Positions 16,242-24,901 of a stretch of DNA of 64,000 nt are shown piece after piece. The stretch comes from Turicimonas muris (lineage in GTDB: Bacteria; Pseudomonadota; Gammaproteobacteria; Burkholderiales; Burkholderiaceae_F), in NCBI RefSeq assembly GCF_002221595.1, contig NZ_NHMP01000004.1, positions 186,001 through 250,000 on the forward strand, given 5' to 3'. Numbering within the stretch: the first letter of the stretch is position 1; each line of letters opens with the position of its first letter. A model generated the notes under the pieces. That model ran no database searches. It was given only the letters and a program-made list of their open reading frames with translations, and was not told the origin of the DNA. The translations under genes and the position numbers were made by a program.

Positions 16242-19200
16242 ATGATTACTATCCAAGATGTATTAAGCCCGCGTACAGAATCTAAATGCTCCCGCCTTAG
16301 AGGAGCCAAGGTTGGTTCAACTATCTGCCAATACTGTGCAGTCGGTTGTTCTCAGCTGGCCTTCTTCCAAGGCAACACGCTGGTAGACATTGAAGGAGAT
16401 CCCCGAAGTCAGGTAAACCAAGGCAGACTCTGTCCTAAAGGCGGTTCAACTTATGCTCTCGTAGACAACCCCTATCGTATTACCAAGCCGATGTACCGCG
16501 CTCCGGGATCCGACAAATGGCAGGAAGTCACCCTTGATTGGATTCTTGATGAAGTTGCTAAAAGGATTTGGGACAGTAGAGCTAAAGGCTTTATTGAAAA
16601 AGACGAAACCGGACTGACCGTCAACCAAGTTCCGAATATCGGCTTTATCGGCGGTTCGGCAAACGATAACGAGGAATGCTATTTATTCCGTAAGCTGTTT
16701 ACCGGCGGTTTGGGCCTAATGCCGGTCGAAAACTCCGCTCGTTACTGCCACTCTACTACTGTTGCGGCTTTGTCGCCTACTTTCGGTTTCGGAGCATGCA
16801 CTAATCCACCGAGAGATTTGCTAAATAGTGACTGTATCGTCATCATGGGCTCCAATATGGCAGAAGCTCACCCGGTAGCCTTTTACTGGCCGATGCAGGC
16901 TAAAAAGAAAGGTGCGGTTACCATCCATATTGATCCTCGCTATACGCGAACAAGCGCATCCTGCGACCATCACGTTCATATCCGTCCTGCCACTGACATT
17001 GCCTTCATTTCTGCAATTATTAAGTACATCCTGGACAACGATTTATGGTTCCATGAATACGTTTTAAATTATACGAACGCTGCGACCTTAATTAATCCGG
17101 GATTTAATTTTGACCAGATCACCGGTATGTTTAACGGCTGGAATCCTGAAACCAACTCTTATTCTCTGGAACCTGATTCGTGGGATTATCAATACGAAAT
17201 CAATTCTGACGGAACGAAAGGAAAGCCAAAAACCGATCCAACGCTTCAAGATCCGAACTGCGTATTCCAGCTGCTGAAGAAACAAGTCGAGAAATACACA
17301 CCGGAAGCCGCAGCAGATACATGCGGATGCCGACCTGCAGATATTATCAAAGTTGCAGAATTAATGGCCCGAAATTCCGGAAGAGATAAGACAACGGCTT
17401 TCTGCTATGCCACAGGCTTCACTCAACACAGTGACGGCACCCAGATTATTCGCTCAGTAGCCATTCTTCAACTTTTGCTTGGAAATATCGGGCGACCGGG
17501 AGGCGGCATTCTTGCCCTGCGCGGTCACTCGAACGTGCAAGGCGCTACAGATATCCCGACCCTTTTCGCAGCACTTCCGAACTATATTCCTATGCCGGAA
17601 GCAAAGCCGGGGAATGCCACCCTTAAAGATTATCTAGCAAACGGCCATGCTTTCTGCGATGCACGCGATAAATCCAAGGGTATGTGGAAATTGGAAACTG
17701 AAAGAGGATCTTGGGCCGCTCTGCCTAACTACATGATCAGTCTTCTAAAAGCTTGGTACGGAGACGGTGCAACCAAAGAAAATGAGTACGGCTACCAGCA
17801 TCTTCCGAAACTCCCCGGAGATGAGTCATTAACAATCACAATGCAGCGCGCCCTTGAAGGAAAAGTCGACGGCTTGATTGTTTTTGGTCAGAACATTGCC
17901 GTGACCAACCCGAATACGGGCTGGAGCCGCGATGCGATAAGAAATTTGAAATGGCTGGTCGTCTGCGATATGTTCGAAAACGAGACAGCTTCCGTTTGGT
18001 ATGCGGATCCTGATGCTCCTGATCCATCAAAGTGCAAAACAGAGGTCTTCCTCTTACCGACCAATGCTCTGATTGAAAAAGACGGCTCTGCCAACAATAC
18101 AGAACGTCTGATGCAGTGGCACGACAGGGTTAAAGAAGCTCCAGGAGACAGCCGCTCCGATGCTTGGTGGATTTACCAGCTTGGTCTTCGTTTTAAGAAA
18201 ATGGCAGAAAAGTCAATGCTGCCTCGCGATGAAGGAATGAGAGCACTGACCTGGAATTACGGTGTTGCCCCGAATACAGTTAACGTCATGGGACTTCCTG
18301 CCGTCGAAGGCGATGCAGATATTGATGCTGTAGCTCTGGAAATGAACGGCGTCAATTTGGAAACCAATCTGCCGATTCAATCAAGTGCAGAACTGAAATC
18401 TGACGGTACTACCATTTGCGGATGCCGTTTGCTAGCCGGCTTTATCAATAAGGAAGGCAACAACCTGATGAAGAGGAGAGAGCCGGGAGAAGTTGATCAT
18501 GAACTTGATCTGACCTACCGTGTGTCTTGGCCTACAAATACTCGAATTCTTTATAACCGCTGTTCAGCGGATCCGAAAGGAAAACCCTGGTCAGAAAATA
18601 AGAAACTAATCTGGTGGGATGAACTTCAAAAGAAGTGGGTTGGCTATGACAAACCCAACTTCGATGAAACCAAAGCCCCCGACTATGTACCTGCGGAAGG
18701 AGCCAAAGGCGGAGCTGCGTTATCCGGCACCGAACCATTTACCGTTCATTCTGACGGTAAAGCTTGGCTCTTTGTTCCATATGGAATTAAAGAAGGGCCC
18801 TTCCCAGTCTTCTACGAACCAGCTGAATCTCCGTACAAAGACGCTTTCTTCCAGAATAGTAAGACTCCGGGAATTATCACTATGGATAGCGACAAGAACA
18901 AGCTCGCTCCTCAGGGTGATCCTATGTTCCCGACTGCTATGACTACCTACCATATGACCGAACATTGGCTGAGCGGCGCAATGACGCGACATGTTCCATG
19001 GCTTGTCCAGCTGCAGCCGCAAACCTTTATCGAAATTTCTCCTGAAATGGCAGAAGAAATCGGTATTCAATCCGGCAACTATGTGACAGTTAAAAACCTA
19101 AGAAACTCTCTGCAGGTGAGAGCCCTGGTAACACCGCGACTCAGAAGCGGAATCGTCCACGGCAAGCCATCGAGCATTGTGGGTTCTTTTGTTTGCTCCG

Positions 19201-19424
19201 GCTATAAGGGCAATATGGTCAGCGCCATTACCAATGACTTAAGTCCGGCCATTGAAGCTCCTGACGGCTTGATCCCTGCCTCTAAAGGCTTTGTGGTGAA
19301 AGTTGAAAAAGGCGATCCAACTAAAGTTGAAAAACTAATTCCGGAAAAAATTCAATATCCAGAAGCGATGATTGCGCCGATTCCTAATACTCCGTGGGCC
19401 TCTCAGCCAGAAGGGAGGAGCTAA
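16242..19424 (+). CDS. Formate dehydrogenase, catalytic molybdopterin subunit (Cys form, no Tat signal)
   Basis: This 1060-aa member of the FdnG/FdoG-type family oxidises formate to CO2 at a Mo/W-bis-MGD centre. The N-terminal [4Fe-4S] ligands are C29, C32, C36 and C64. In NSARYCHSTT, C169 (TGC 16746-16748) occupies the place of selenocysteine in E. coli FdnG (ARVUHG), followed by the conserved His. Downstream regions such as GSNMAEAHPV, QLLLGNIGRPGGG and LRGHSNVQGATD match closely. Unlike FdnG, the protein starts directly before the iron-sulfur domain without a twin-arginine signal; the frame is closed by a TAA 27 bases upstream, so no longer start is available. The beta subunit follows 2 bases later. 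Confidence 0.93.
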   Translation: MITIQDVLSPRTESKCSRLRGAKVGSTICQYCAVGCSQLAFFQGNTLVDIEGDPRSQVNQGRLCPKGGSTYALVDNPYRITKPMYRAPGSDKWQEVTLDWILDEVAKRIWDSRAKGFIEKDETGLTVNQVPNIGFIGGSANDNEECYLFRKLFTGGLGLMPVENSARYCHSTTVAALSPTFGFGACTNPPRDLLNSDCIVIMGSNMAEAHPVAFYWPMQAKKKGAVTIHIDPRYTRTSASCDHHVHIRPATDIAFISAIIKYILDNDLWFHEYVLNYTNAATLINPGFNFDQITGMFNGWNPETNSYSLEPDSWDYQYEINSDGTKGKPKTDPTLQDPNCVFQLLKKQVEKYTPEAAADTCGCRPADIIKVAELMARNSGRDKTTAFCYATGFTQHSDGTQIIRSVAILQLLLGNIGRPGGGILALRGHSNVQGATDIPTLFAALPNYIPMPEAKPGNATLKDYLANGHAFCDARDKSKGMWKLETERGSWAALPNYMISLLKAWYGDGATKENEYGYQHLPKLPGDESLTITMQRALEGKVDGLIVFGQNIAVTNPNTGWSRDAIRNLKWLVVCDMFENETASVWYADPDAPDPSKCKTEVFLLPTNALIEKDGSANNTERLMQWHDRVKEAPGDSRSDAWWIYQLGLRFKKMAEKSMLPRDEGMRALTWNYGVAPNTVNVMGLPAVEGDADIDAVALEMNGVNLETNLPIQSSAELKSDGTTICGCRLLAGFINKEGNNLMKRREPGEVDHELDLTYRVSWPTNTRILYNRCSADPKGKPWSENKKLIWWDELQKKWVGYDKPNFDETKAPDYVPAEGAKGGAALSGTEPFTVHSDGKAWLFVPYGIKEGPFPVFYEPAESPYKDAFFQNSKTPGIITMDSDKNKLAPQGDPMFPTAMTTYHMTEHWLSGAMTRHVPWLVQLQPQTFIEISPEMAEEIGIQSGNYVTVKNLRNSLQVRALVTPRLRSGIVHGKPSSIVGSFVCSGYKGNMVSAITNDLSPAIEAPDGLIPASKGFVVKVEKGDPTKVEKLIPEKIQYPEAMIAPIPNTPWASQPEGRS

Positions 19425-19426
19425 TC

Positions 19427-20356
19427 ATGAAATTAAAAGAAAGCAATATTTTTAATCTTATCAGCAAGGCCTTCCCTGCCGGTTCTCCCAAGAAGGAAGG
19501 AAGATTCGCTCCGATTTACGGCCTCTTCGAACGCCATGAGCCAAAACCTAGACAGACTGAGATGGCATTCTTCACCGATACTTCTATCTGCACGGGCTGC
19601 AAATCCTGCGAAGTAGCCTGCAAGCAGTGGAATCAGATAAAGGCACCCACGCCGAAATGGTCCGGAAACAGCTATGACAATACTCAGGATCTGTCTTACT
19701 TGAACTGGCGTCACGTCAAATTCATCGAGAGATTCCCGGAAAAAAACGAGGTTAATCATCCGGCTCCGAAGAATATTGACAATTTGTTAGCTGAGAAGAA
19801 AATCGGCGAATGGCTCTTTATGTCGGATCAATGCAAGCACTGCCGTCAGTCTCCGTGTCATCAAGCATGTCCGACAGGCGCCATTATGCGCAATGAATTT
19901 GGCGGGGTTTATTATCAAACCGATATCTGCATGGGCTGCGGAATGTGTATTGCGGCCTGTCCTTTCGGTGTTCCGGAAATCAATCCGGACACCGGCCACT
20001 CCGTCAAGTGCGCTCAGTGTTACGACCGTCTGCGTGATGGTTTAAGACCAGCCTGCGTTACTGCCTGCACCACGGGCGCTATCGATTTCGGACCGCGTGA
20101 AGTGATGGTTGAAAAAGCCCGCGCAAGAGTGAAATTCTTACACGAGCACGGCCACCCGGAAGCCAACCTATACGGATGCGATGATTTTGAACATTACAGT
20201 TCGTTGAATTCTTTCTATTTACTGATGGACAAGCCATCTGTCTATGGGCTTCCCGAGAATCCGATTACACCGACCGAACATATGCCGATGGACTATCTCA
20301 GAGCAGCGGCAACACTGATTCTGTGCAGTGCAGTAGTCGTTGGAACTTTAATGTAA
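19427..20356 (+). CDS. Formate dehydrogenase iron-sulfur (beta) subunit
   Basis: This 309-aa electron-transfer subunit has four ferredoxin-type clusters. The Cys groups are CTGCKSCEVAC, CKHCRQSPCHQAC, CMGCGMCIAAC and CAQCYDRLRDG with a later CVTACTTGA. A single C-terminal hydrophobic helix (last 20 residues) would anchor it in the membrane, as in FdnH. GGAGGAG at the end of the alpha gene marks the ATG at 19427; an earlier in-frame ATG lies inside the alpha gene and lacks a ribosome site. It links the catalytic subunit to the NrfD-type membrane protein encoded next. Confidence 0.93.
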   Translation: MKLKESNIFNLISKAFPAGSPKKEGRFAPIYGLFERHEPKPRQTEMAFFTDTSICTGCKSCEVACKQWNQIKAPTPKWSGNSYDNTQDLSYLNWRHVKFIERFPEKNEVNHPAPKNIDNLLAEKKIGEWLFMSDQCKHCRQSPCHQACPTGAIMRNEFGGVYYQTDICMGCGMCIAACPFGVPEINPDTGHSVKCAQCYDRLRDGLRPACVTACTTGAIDFGPREVMVEKARARVKFLHEHGHPEANLYGCDDFEHYSSLNSFYLLMDKPSVYGLPENPITPTEHMPMDYLRAAATLILCSAVVVGTLM

Positions 20357-20368
20357 GGGAGAAAAATA

Positions 20369-21274
20369 ATGAAAGAAAAGACTTGGGTTAGCGGTTCATT
20401 ATCACCTTACCAGCTGCATGACATTACACATCGCCCTGACTGGGAAAATCTCATTGTTTGGGATGCCTATCTCAACAATATGACTTCCGGCTTCATGGTC
20501 ATCACAGGACTTGCGTGGATGGCAGGACCTGGGTATTTCACTGCACTTTTACCGTGGGCAATTACGGTTGCTCTGGCAATTGTGGTAGTGGATTTGATCC
20601 TGCTGATTTTTGACTTAGGAGATCCTTTCCGCTTCACGAACGCTATGCGTGTGATGAGGTTTACTTCTCCTCTTTCGGTCGGCGTATGGGGACTTGCCAG
20701 CTATGCGACGTGTGTAGGATTTGCCGTCGGCCTTTACTGGCTGTCCTACATTTCTGCCCATACCACCGACTTCTTGAATCCGTATATCGATATCCTGGAT
20801 ATGCTGACAAGAATGTTTGTGATACTGGCTTTTTTAGGCGCTTTGGTGGTTATCTGCTACAAAGGCGTCGCCTTCAGCTGCACTTCTCAACCGGGAGTTA
20901 AAAATGCAAGATGGCTGACAAGCTTCATGGTTGCTGATGCCATGCTGATGGGTTTAGGCGTCTATTCCATCATGGTAGCTATTCTGCAGGCTCCGGAAGC
21001 TATCGCCTATTTAATGCTTCCGACACTGATCCTGATTATTGCCAGATGCATTGCCTTCTACTTGCTCAGCTTAGATCTCAACCCGAGAGCCAAACTGACC
21101 AACAGCAAGATGGAAAACTTCTGGGTTAAGTTTTCAGTTTATATTCTCGGCGGCGTAATCGCTTTCGGATGCTGCTTCATCGGTCCGTTCGGTGTTACCG
21201 TTGCCGGCGTGATTGCGTTAGTGGTAGGCCTTATTGAAAGATATTGGATTATCAGCACTACAAAGAAAATTTAG
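20369..21274 (+). CDS. NrfD/PsrC-family membrane subunit of formate dehydrogenase
   Basis: This 301-aa polytopic membrane protein has about eight helices. The N-terminal part (TGLAWMAGPGYF, then DLGDPFRFTNAMR) carries the NrfD-family D-L-G-x-P-x-R signature. It replaces the heme-b FdnI subunit found in E. coli formate dehydrogenases and would pass electrons to menaquinone or ubiquinone without heme. It is co-transcribed with the two preceding subunits (12-base gap, GGGAG before the ATG) and closed by a terminator. Confidence 0.87.
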   Translation: MKEKTWVSGSLSPYQLHDITHRPDWENLIVWDAYLNNMTSGFMVITGLAWMAGPGYFTALLPWAITVALAIVVVDLILLIFDLGDPFRFTNAMRVMRFTSPLSVGVWGLASYATCVGFAVGLYWLSYISAHTTDFLNPYIDILDMLTRMFVILAFLGALVVICYKGVAFSCTSQPGVKNARWLTSFMVADAMLMGLGVYSIMVAILQAPEAIAYLMLPTLILIIARCIAFYLLSLDLNPRAKLTNSKMENFWVKFSVYILGGVIAFGCCFIGPFGVTVAGVIALVVGLIERYWIISTTKKI

Positions 21275-21294
21275 TTTAATTATTTAGGAAGGTT

Positions 21295-21320
21295 AAGCGG
21301 TCTTCGGGCCGCTTCTTTAT
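21295..21320 (+). terminator. Terminator after the formate dehydrogenase operon
   Basis: AAGCGG/CCGCTT stem capped by a TTCG-containing loop, then CTTTATT. It overlaps the end of the convergent YczE-like gene. Confidence 0.75.
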
Positions 21321-21964
21321 TGGTCATCAGTCTTTTTGCCGGTGACAAGGCGGAATAATGAGAGCCAGCCTTTTACAAAAATTCCGACACAAATGGCAGA
21401 GATAATCGTTCCTTCTCGGATACCTTGAAGTTCTTTGAAGAAAAAGTAACTTAGCAAGACTGCCAAAACCACTAACATCACATCATTGAACACTTTAACT
21501 TTCGGGAAAGGTTTCCCCGAGAACAGAGCCATTGCAACAACCAGACCTTCTCCCGGAAGCACAGCAGCTTTTGAATAAATCTCTAACGAAACTCCAAGAG
21601 CGAGAACGACATTACCAAGCATGCTGAATGCGATTCTGTGCCAATAAGTCACAAGATCGATTGTCTGAACCCAGCTCATCGAGAAATCGATAAGGACAGA
21701 GAAAAAGTAAGTCATCGGCAGCTGCAGCAAAAGCACAAGCCATTTGACGTTTTTACGCAGCAGAAGCAACTGACCTAGAATCATTGCTACGTTGATAATC
21801 AAGGTAGTCTGGCCGAAGGTAAGACCTGATATATAAGAAGAAACCAGCGGCAAAGCGCTGATAGGAGTGGTTCCCAAGCCGGCAACAGTAACAATACTGA
21901 TGCCAAGACTCATGATAGAGAGACCTAAAAGAAAAATAGTCCAATTAATAATGTGTGTTTTCAA
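21317..21964 (-). CDS. YczE/YyaS-type integral membrane protein
   Basis: This 215-aa protein has five to six membrane segments. The N-terminal pattern, with GLSIMSLGISIVTVAGLGTT, is typical of the YczE/YitT-like membrane family of unknown function. A small polar C-terminus follows. It is divergent from the nickel transporter operon across a 195-bp gap. A role with that operon is possible but not supported by anything beyond position. Confidence 0.7.
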   Translation of the reverse strand: MKTHIINWTIFLLGLSIMSLGISIVTVAGLGTTPISALPLVSSYISGLTFGQTTLIINVAMILGQLLLLRKNVKWLVLLLQLPMTYFFSVLIDFSMSWVQTIDLVTYWHRIAFSMLGNVVLALGVSLEIYSKAAVLPGEGLVVAMALFSGKPFPKVKVFNDVMLVVLAVLLSYFFFKELQGIREGTIISAICVGIFVKGWLSLFRLVTGKKTDDQ

Positions 21965-22159
21965 TCCTTTCTCCGAAGAAGATTGAATTTTACTATATGA
22001 AAATTATTTTCACATAAAGATAACCCCACAGCGTATTCACACTGGATGCTGCAGTCTTACCCATATTGGGAAAGATTAAAAATATATTTTCCTTTTACAA
22101 GTGATAACGTAAGATCTTATTAAAAAGTTACAGGGTCCGTTAATTTTTCAGGAGACGTC

Positions 22160-22927
22160 ATGATTAAATTTCCAGCTTTTTTTGCTGCACTTGCTTTTTC
22201 TGCCACTGCTTCTGCACACTTCGGCAGCGTTCTCCCCGATAAACAGATTGTGGAAAATCAAAAAGATAATGTAGTGACATTGACTGCCGCCTTTAATCAT
22301 CCGATGGAACAAACCGGCATGACAATGGACAAGCCGCAGAAATTCAGCGTTTTTAAAGATAATCATGCTCAAGACTTAACATCAACATTAAAGCCGGCCA
22401 CCGTACTTGGCAAGGATGCTTGGACAACACAATACAAAATCTCCCGACCCGGCTTGTACCAATTCCTTCTTGAGCCAACTCCTTACTGGGAACCGGCCGA
22501 AGATAAGTTCATCATCCACTACTCTAAGTTATATGTTCCGGCTTACGGCATAGAGGAAGGCTGGGAAAATCCTTTGGGAGTAAAAACTGAAATTGTTCCT
22601 CTGACTCGGCCTTTCGGCAACTATGTCGGCAACCTTTTCCGAGGCAAAGTCCTAGTTGACGGGAAACCAGCTGCTAACACACCTGTTGAACTTGAGTTCT
22701 ACAACAAAGGAAAGATAGCCGAGGCACCTAACGATATTTTTGTCACTCAAACGGTTATGACCGACGAACAAGGCATATTCAGTTACTCCGTCCCTTGGGC
22801 CGGTTGGTGGGGCTTTGCCGCCTTGACGGATGCCGACTATCAGATGAAAAAAGACGGTTCCGACAAAGATGTGGAACTTGGTGCTGTATTATGGACAGAA
22901 TTTGTCTCTCCCAAGTTAAAGAAATAA
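22160..22927 (+). CDS. nikK: Nickel ECF transporter accessory protein NikK (DUF4198)
   Basis: This 255-aa exported protein begins with a Sec signal peptide (about 1-19, cleavage after ASA), leaving His at the mature N-terminus (HFGSVLP). The body fits DUF4198: a beta-rich domain with GLYQFLLEPTPYW and a C-terminal carboxypeptidase-regulatory-like fold (VLVDGKPAANTPVELEFY). NikK proteins occur with NikM, NikL, NikQ and NikO in nickel ECF uptake systems, and all four follow here. It probably captures or presents Ni2+ in the periplasm. The ATG has CAGGAG upstream and the stop abuts the nikM start. Confidence 0.85.
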   Translation: MIKFPAFFAALAFSATASAHFGSVLPDKQIVENQKDNVVTLTAAFNHPMEQTGMTMDKPQKFSVFKDNHAQDLTSTLKPATVLGKDAWTTQYKISRPGLYQFLLEPTPYWEPAEDKFIIHYSKLYVPAYGIEEGWENPLGVKTEIVPLTRPFGNYVGNLFRGKVLVDGKPAANTPVELEFYNKGKIAEAPNDIFVTQTVMTDEQGIFSYSVPWAGWWGFAALTDADYQMKKDGSDKDVELGAVLWTEFVSPKLKK

Positions 22928-23536
22928 ATGCATATTGCTGAAGGAGTTCTATCTGCACCCGTACTGATTACGGGCGCAGTGGTTGCTGCGGCCGGTATCG
23001 CGTATGGATTGAAAAAGATTCCGGCCAATCATTTAATGCTGGCAAGCTTATTAGGATCTGCGTTTTTTGTGGCCAGCTTAATTCACGTTCCGATTGGTTT
23101 TTCCAGCGCACATCTTATTCTCAATGGACTCATCGGAGCCATCTTGGGAGCCGCATCTTTTCCAATCATTTTCGTTGCATTGCTCTTGCAAGCCGTGCTT
23201 TTCCAGTTCGGAGGATTTACTGTCTTAGGAGTGAATACAGCGACTATGGGAATTGGCGCCTGGGCAGCCGGATTAATCTTCCGCTGGCTAACGGGTCCGG
23301 CAACCAGCAAGAATTTAAAAACAGCAGGATTTGCGGCCGGGTTCAGCGGAGTTTTTATCTCAGGTCTTCTCACAGCCCTGGCGCTAGCCTTTTCTAATGA
23401 AGGCTTCGTTGCGGCGGCTTGGACGATTTTCTTAAGTAACCTGCCCGTCATGTTTATCGAAGGCATCCTCACAGCGATCGTGGTGGTGTACATTAAACGC
23501 ACAGATGCAGGAGTTTTTGATGCAAAAACAAGCTAA
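22928..23536 (+). CDS. nikM: Nickel-specific ECF substrate-binding membrane component NikM (CbiM family)
   Basis: This 202-aa S component starts with the invariant MHIAEGVL, whose Met1-His2 N-terminus is part of the metal site in CbiM/NikM proteins. Six to seven hydrophobic segments follow, with the conserved HVPIGFSSAHLILNGL providing further His ligands and LLQAVLFQFGGFTVLG. Nickel rather than cobalt is inferred because the partners are NikK and NikL instead of CbiN and no cobalamin genes are nearby. It directly follows nikK and overlaps nikL. Confidence 0.92.
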   Translation: MHIAEGVLSAPVLITGAVVAAAGIAYGLKKIPANHLMLASLLGSAFFVASLIHVPIGFSSAHLILNGLIGAILGAASFPIIFVALLLQAVLFQFGGFTVLGVNTATMGIGAWAAGLIFRWLTGPATSKNLKTAGFAAGFSGVFISGLLTALALAFSNEGFVAAAWTIFLSNLPVMFIEGILTAIVVVYIKRTDAGVFDAKTS

Positions 23537-24152
23537 GGTCATCCTTTCCCTTTTGGTTCCCCTTCTCTCTGTGTCTACGGGTAGCACAGCGTTTGCTCAT
23601 CGGTTAAATGTATTTGCATACCCGTCCGGATCAGAGATTTGTGTAGAAGCATCTTTTGCGGGAGGAAATCCTGCAAAGAACGCTGACATAAAGATTGTCG
23701 ATGAGCAGGGAAAGGTTGTTTTGACATCGAAGACATCCAAAGACGGCAAAAACTGTGCGGCAGTGCCCACAGACTTTAAGCCCGTTTCCTTAACTGTTGT
23801 TGTCAACGCCGGAGAAGGTCATCGGAATCAATGGACAATTGAGAAATCTGAATTCGATGGAATTTCTACACCTATCCCCCCTAATTCTCCTTCACCTGCA
23901 GCAATAGTCCCTCAGGCAGAAAGTAAGCTTCCGAAGTCCGGAGTGAAACTCTTCTCCCAGCAAGAAATGGACGAAGCAATCCGAGCGGCTAAACGCGATA
24001 TTGAAGTTACCGTAATAGCGCCTCTAAGAAAACAGCTTGCAGAAGCTCAGCTGCCAAAAACAACCTTCAAAGATATCATCGGAGGAATCGGCTGGCTGGT
24101 AGGCATTGCAGGACTGATTGCTTGGTTTACCTCCCGAAGAAAACAGAAATAA
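23520..24152 (+). CDS. nikL: Nickel ECF transporter component NikL
   Basis: This 210-aa protein has a Sec signal, the mature start AHRLNVFAYP typical of NikL, and a periplasmic beta domain. A charged helical segment rich in Lys/Glu (about 145-175) leads to one C-terminal membrane helix ending in RRKQK. It is thought to take the place of CbiN as a small auxiliary membrane subunit. The ATG at 23520 is preferred to one five codons earlier because CAGGAG lies 7 bases before it, inside the end of nikM, which it overlaps by 17 bases. Confidence 0.82.
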   Translation: MQKQAKVILSLLVPLLSVSTGSTAFAHRLNVFAYPSGSEICVEASFAGGNPAKNADIKIVDEQGKVVLTSKTSKDGKNCAAVPTDFKPVSLTVVVNAGEGHRNQWTIEKSEFDGISTPIPPNSPSPAAIVPQAESKLPKSGVKLFSQQEMDEAIRAAKRDIEVTVIAPLRKQLAEAQLPKTTFKDIIGGIGWLVGIAGLIAWFTSRRKQK

Positions 24153-24176
24153 CTCATTTTGTCCGGCCGCTTTGCG

Positions 24177-24893
24177 ATGAATATTTCTTCTTTTACTCCC
24201 GCCTCAAAAATACTAAGCGCATTAGTATTTGCGGCGGTGGCCGCCATTCTTCCGACAATTCCGTCGGCTTGTCTGGCCTTTCTTTGCAGCCTTATCGTCC
24301 TCTGCATATTTCCTCCTTCTTGGAATTCTTTTCTTAAAAGAGCTGCAGTGATCAATATTTTTGTATTGTTTATTTGGTTCTTTACGCCCTGGACAACACC
24401 GGGTGAATCTATGTGGGAAGGCAGCTGGTTCACAAAAGAGGGAGTTGTGTTGTCTTTGCTGGTAACTCTTAAAGTAAATGCGCTGTTTTGTATTTTTTAT
24501 ACCTTAGTCAGCTCCATGAGTTTCAGCCAGCTAGCTGCGGGGCTCAATCAGCTTGGATTTCCAGACAAACTTGTGGCGATGATTCTTTTCTGTGCCCGCG
24601 GAATAACGATTTTTGAAAAAGAGTATGCAAACTTAACGGAAGCCGCTAAGTTAAGAGGCTTTTATATGAAAACTGACCTTCGGACTTATCGAACTGTCGG
24701 TGCTATGGTCGCTTTGTTGTTTTCGAAAGCCTTCCGGAAGGGGAGAATCTTGGAACAAAGTATGATTCTGCGAGGCTTTAATGGCAAAATCAGAACATTA
24801 ACCAAGTATCAGTGGACTGGAAAAGACATTGCTCTGTTGGGGGCCTTTTCCATCGTTTCTTTCTGTTTGAGCATAAGCGGATGGATGTTGTAA
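24177..24893 (+). CDS. nikQ: ECF transporter transmembrane (T) component NikQ
   Basis: This EcfT-family coupling protein has 238 aa and about five hydrophobic segments. The two coupling motifs that contact the ATPases appear as EAAKLRGFYM and SMILRGFNGK (A/L-R-G type). It links the nickel-binding component to the ATPase NikO. The ATG at 24177 is used; an in-frame TTG at 24159 is an alternative, and neither has a clear ribosome site, which suggests coupling to nikL translation. Confidence 0.85.
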   Translation: MNISSFTPASKILSALVFAAVAAILPTIPSACLAFLCSLIVLCIFPPSWNSFLKRAAVINIFVLFIWFFTPWTTPGESMWEGSWFTKEGVVLSLLVTLKVNALFCIFYTLVSSMSFSQLAAGLNQLGFPDKLVAMILFCARGITIFEKEYANLTEAAKLRGFYMKTDLRTYRTVGAMVALLFSKAFRKGRILEQSMILRGFNGKIRTLTKYQWTGKDIALLGAFSIVSFCLSISGWML

Positions 24894-24901
24894 AGAACAA
24901 T

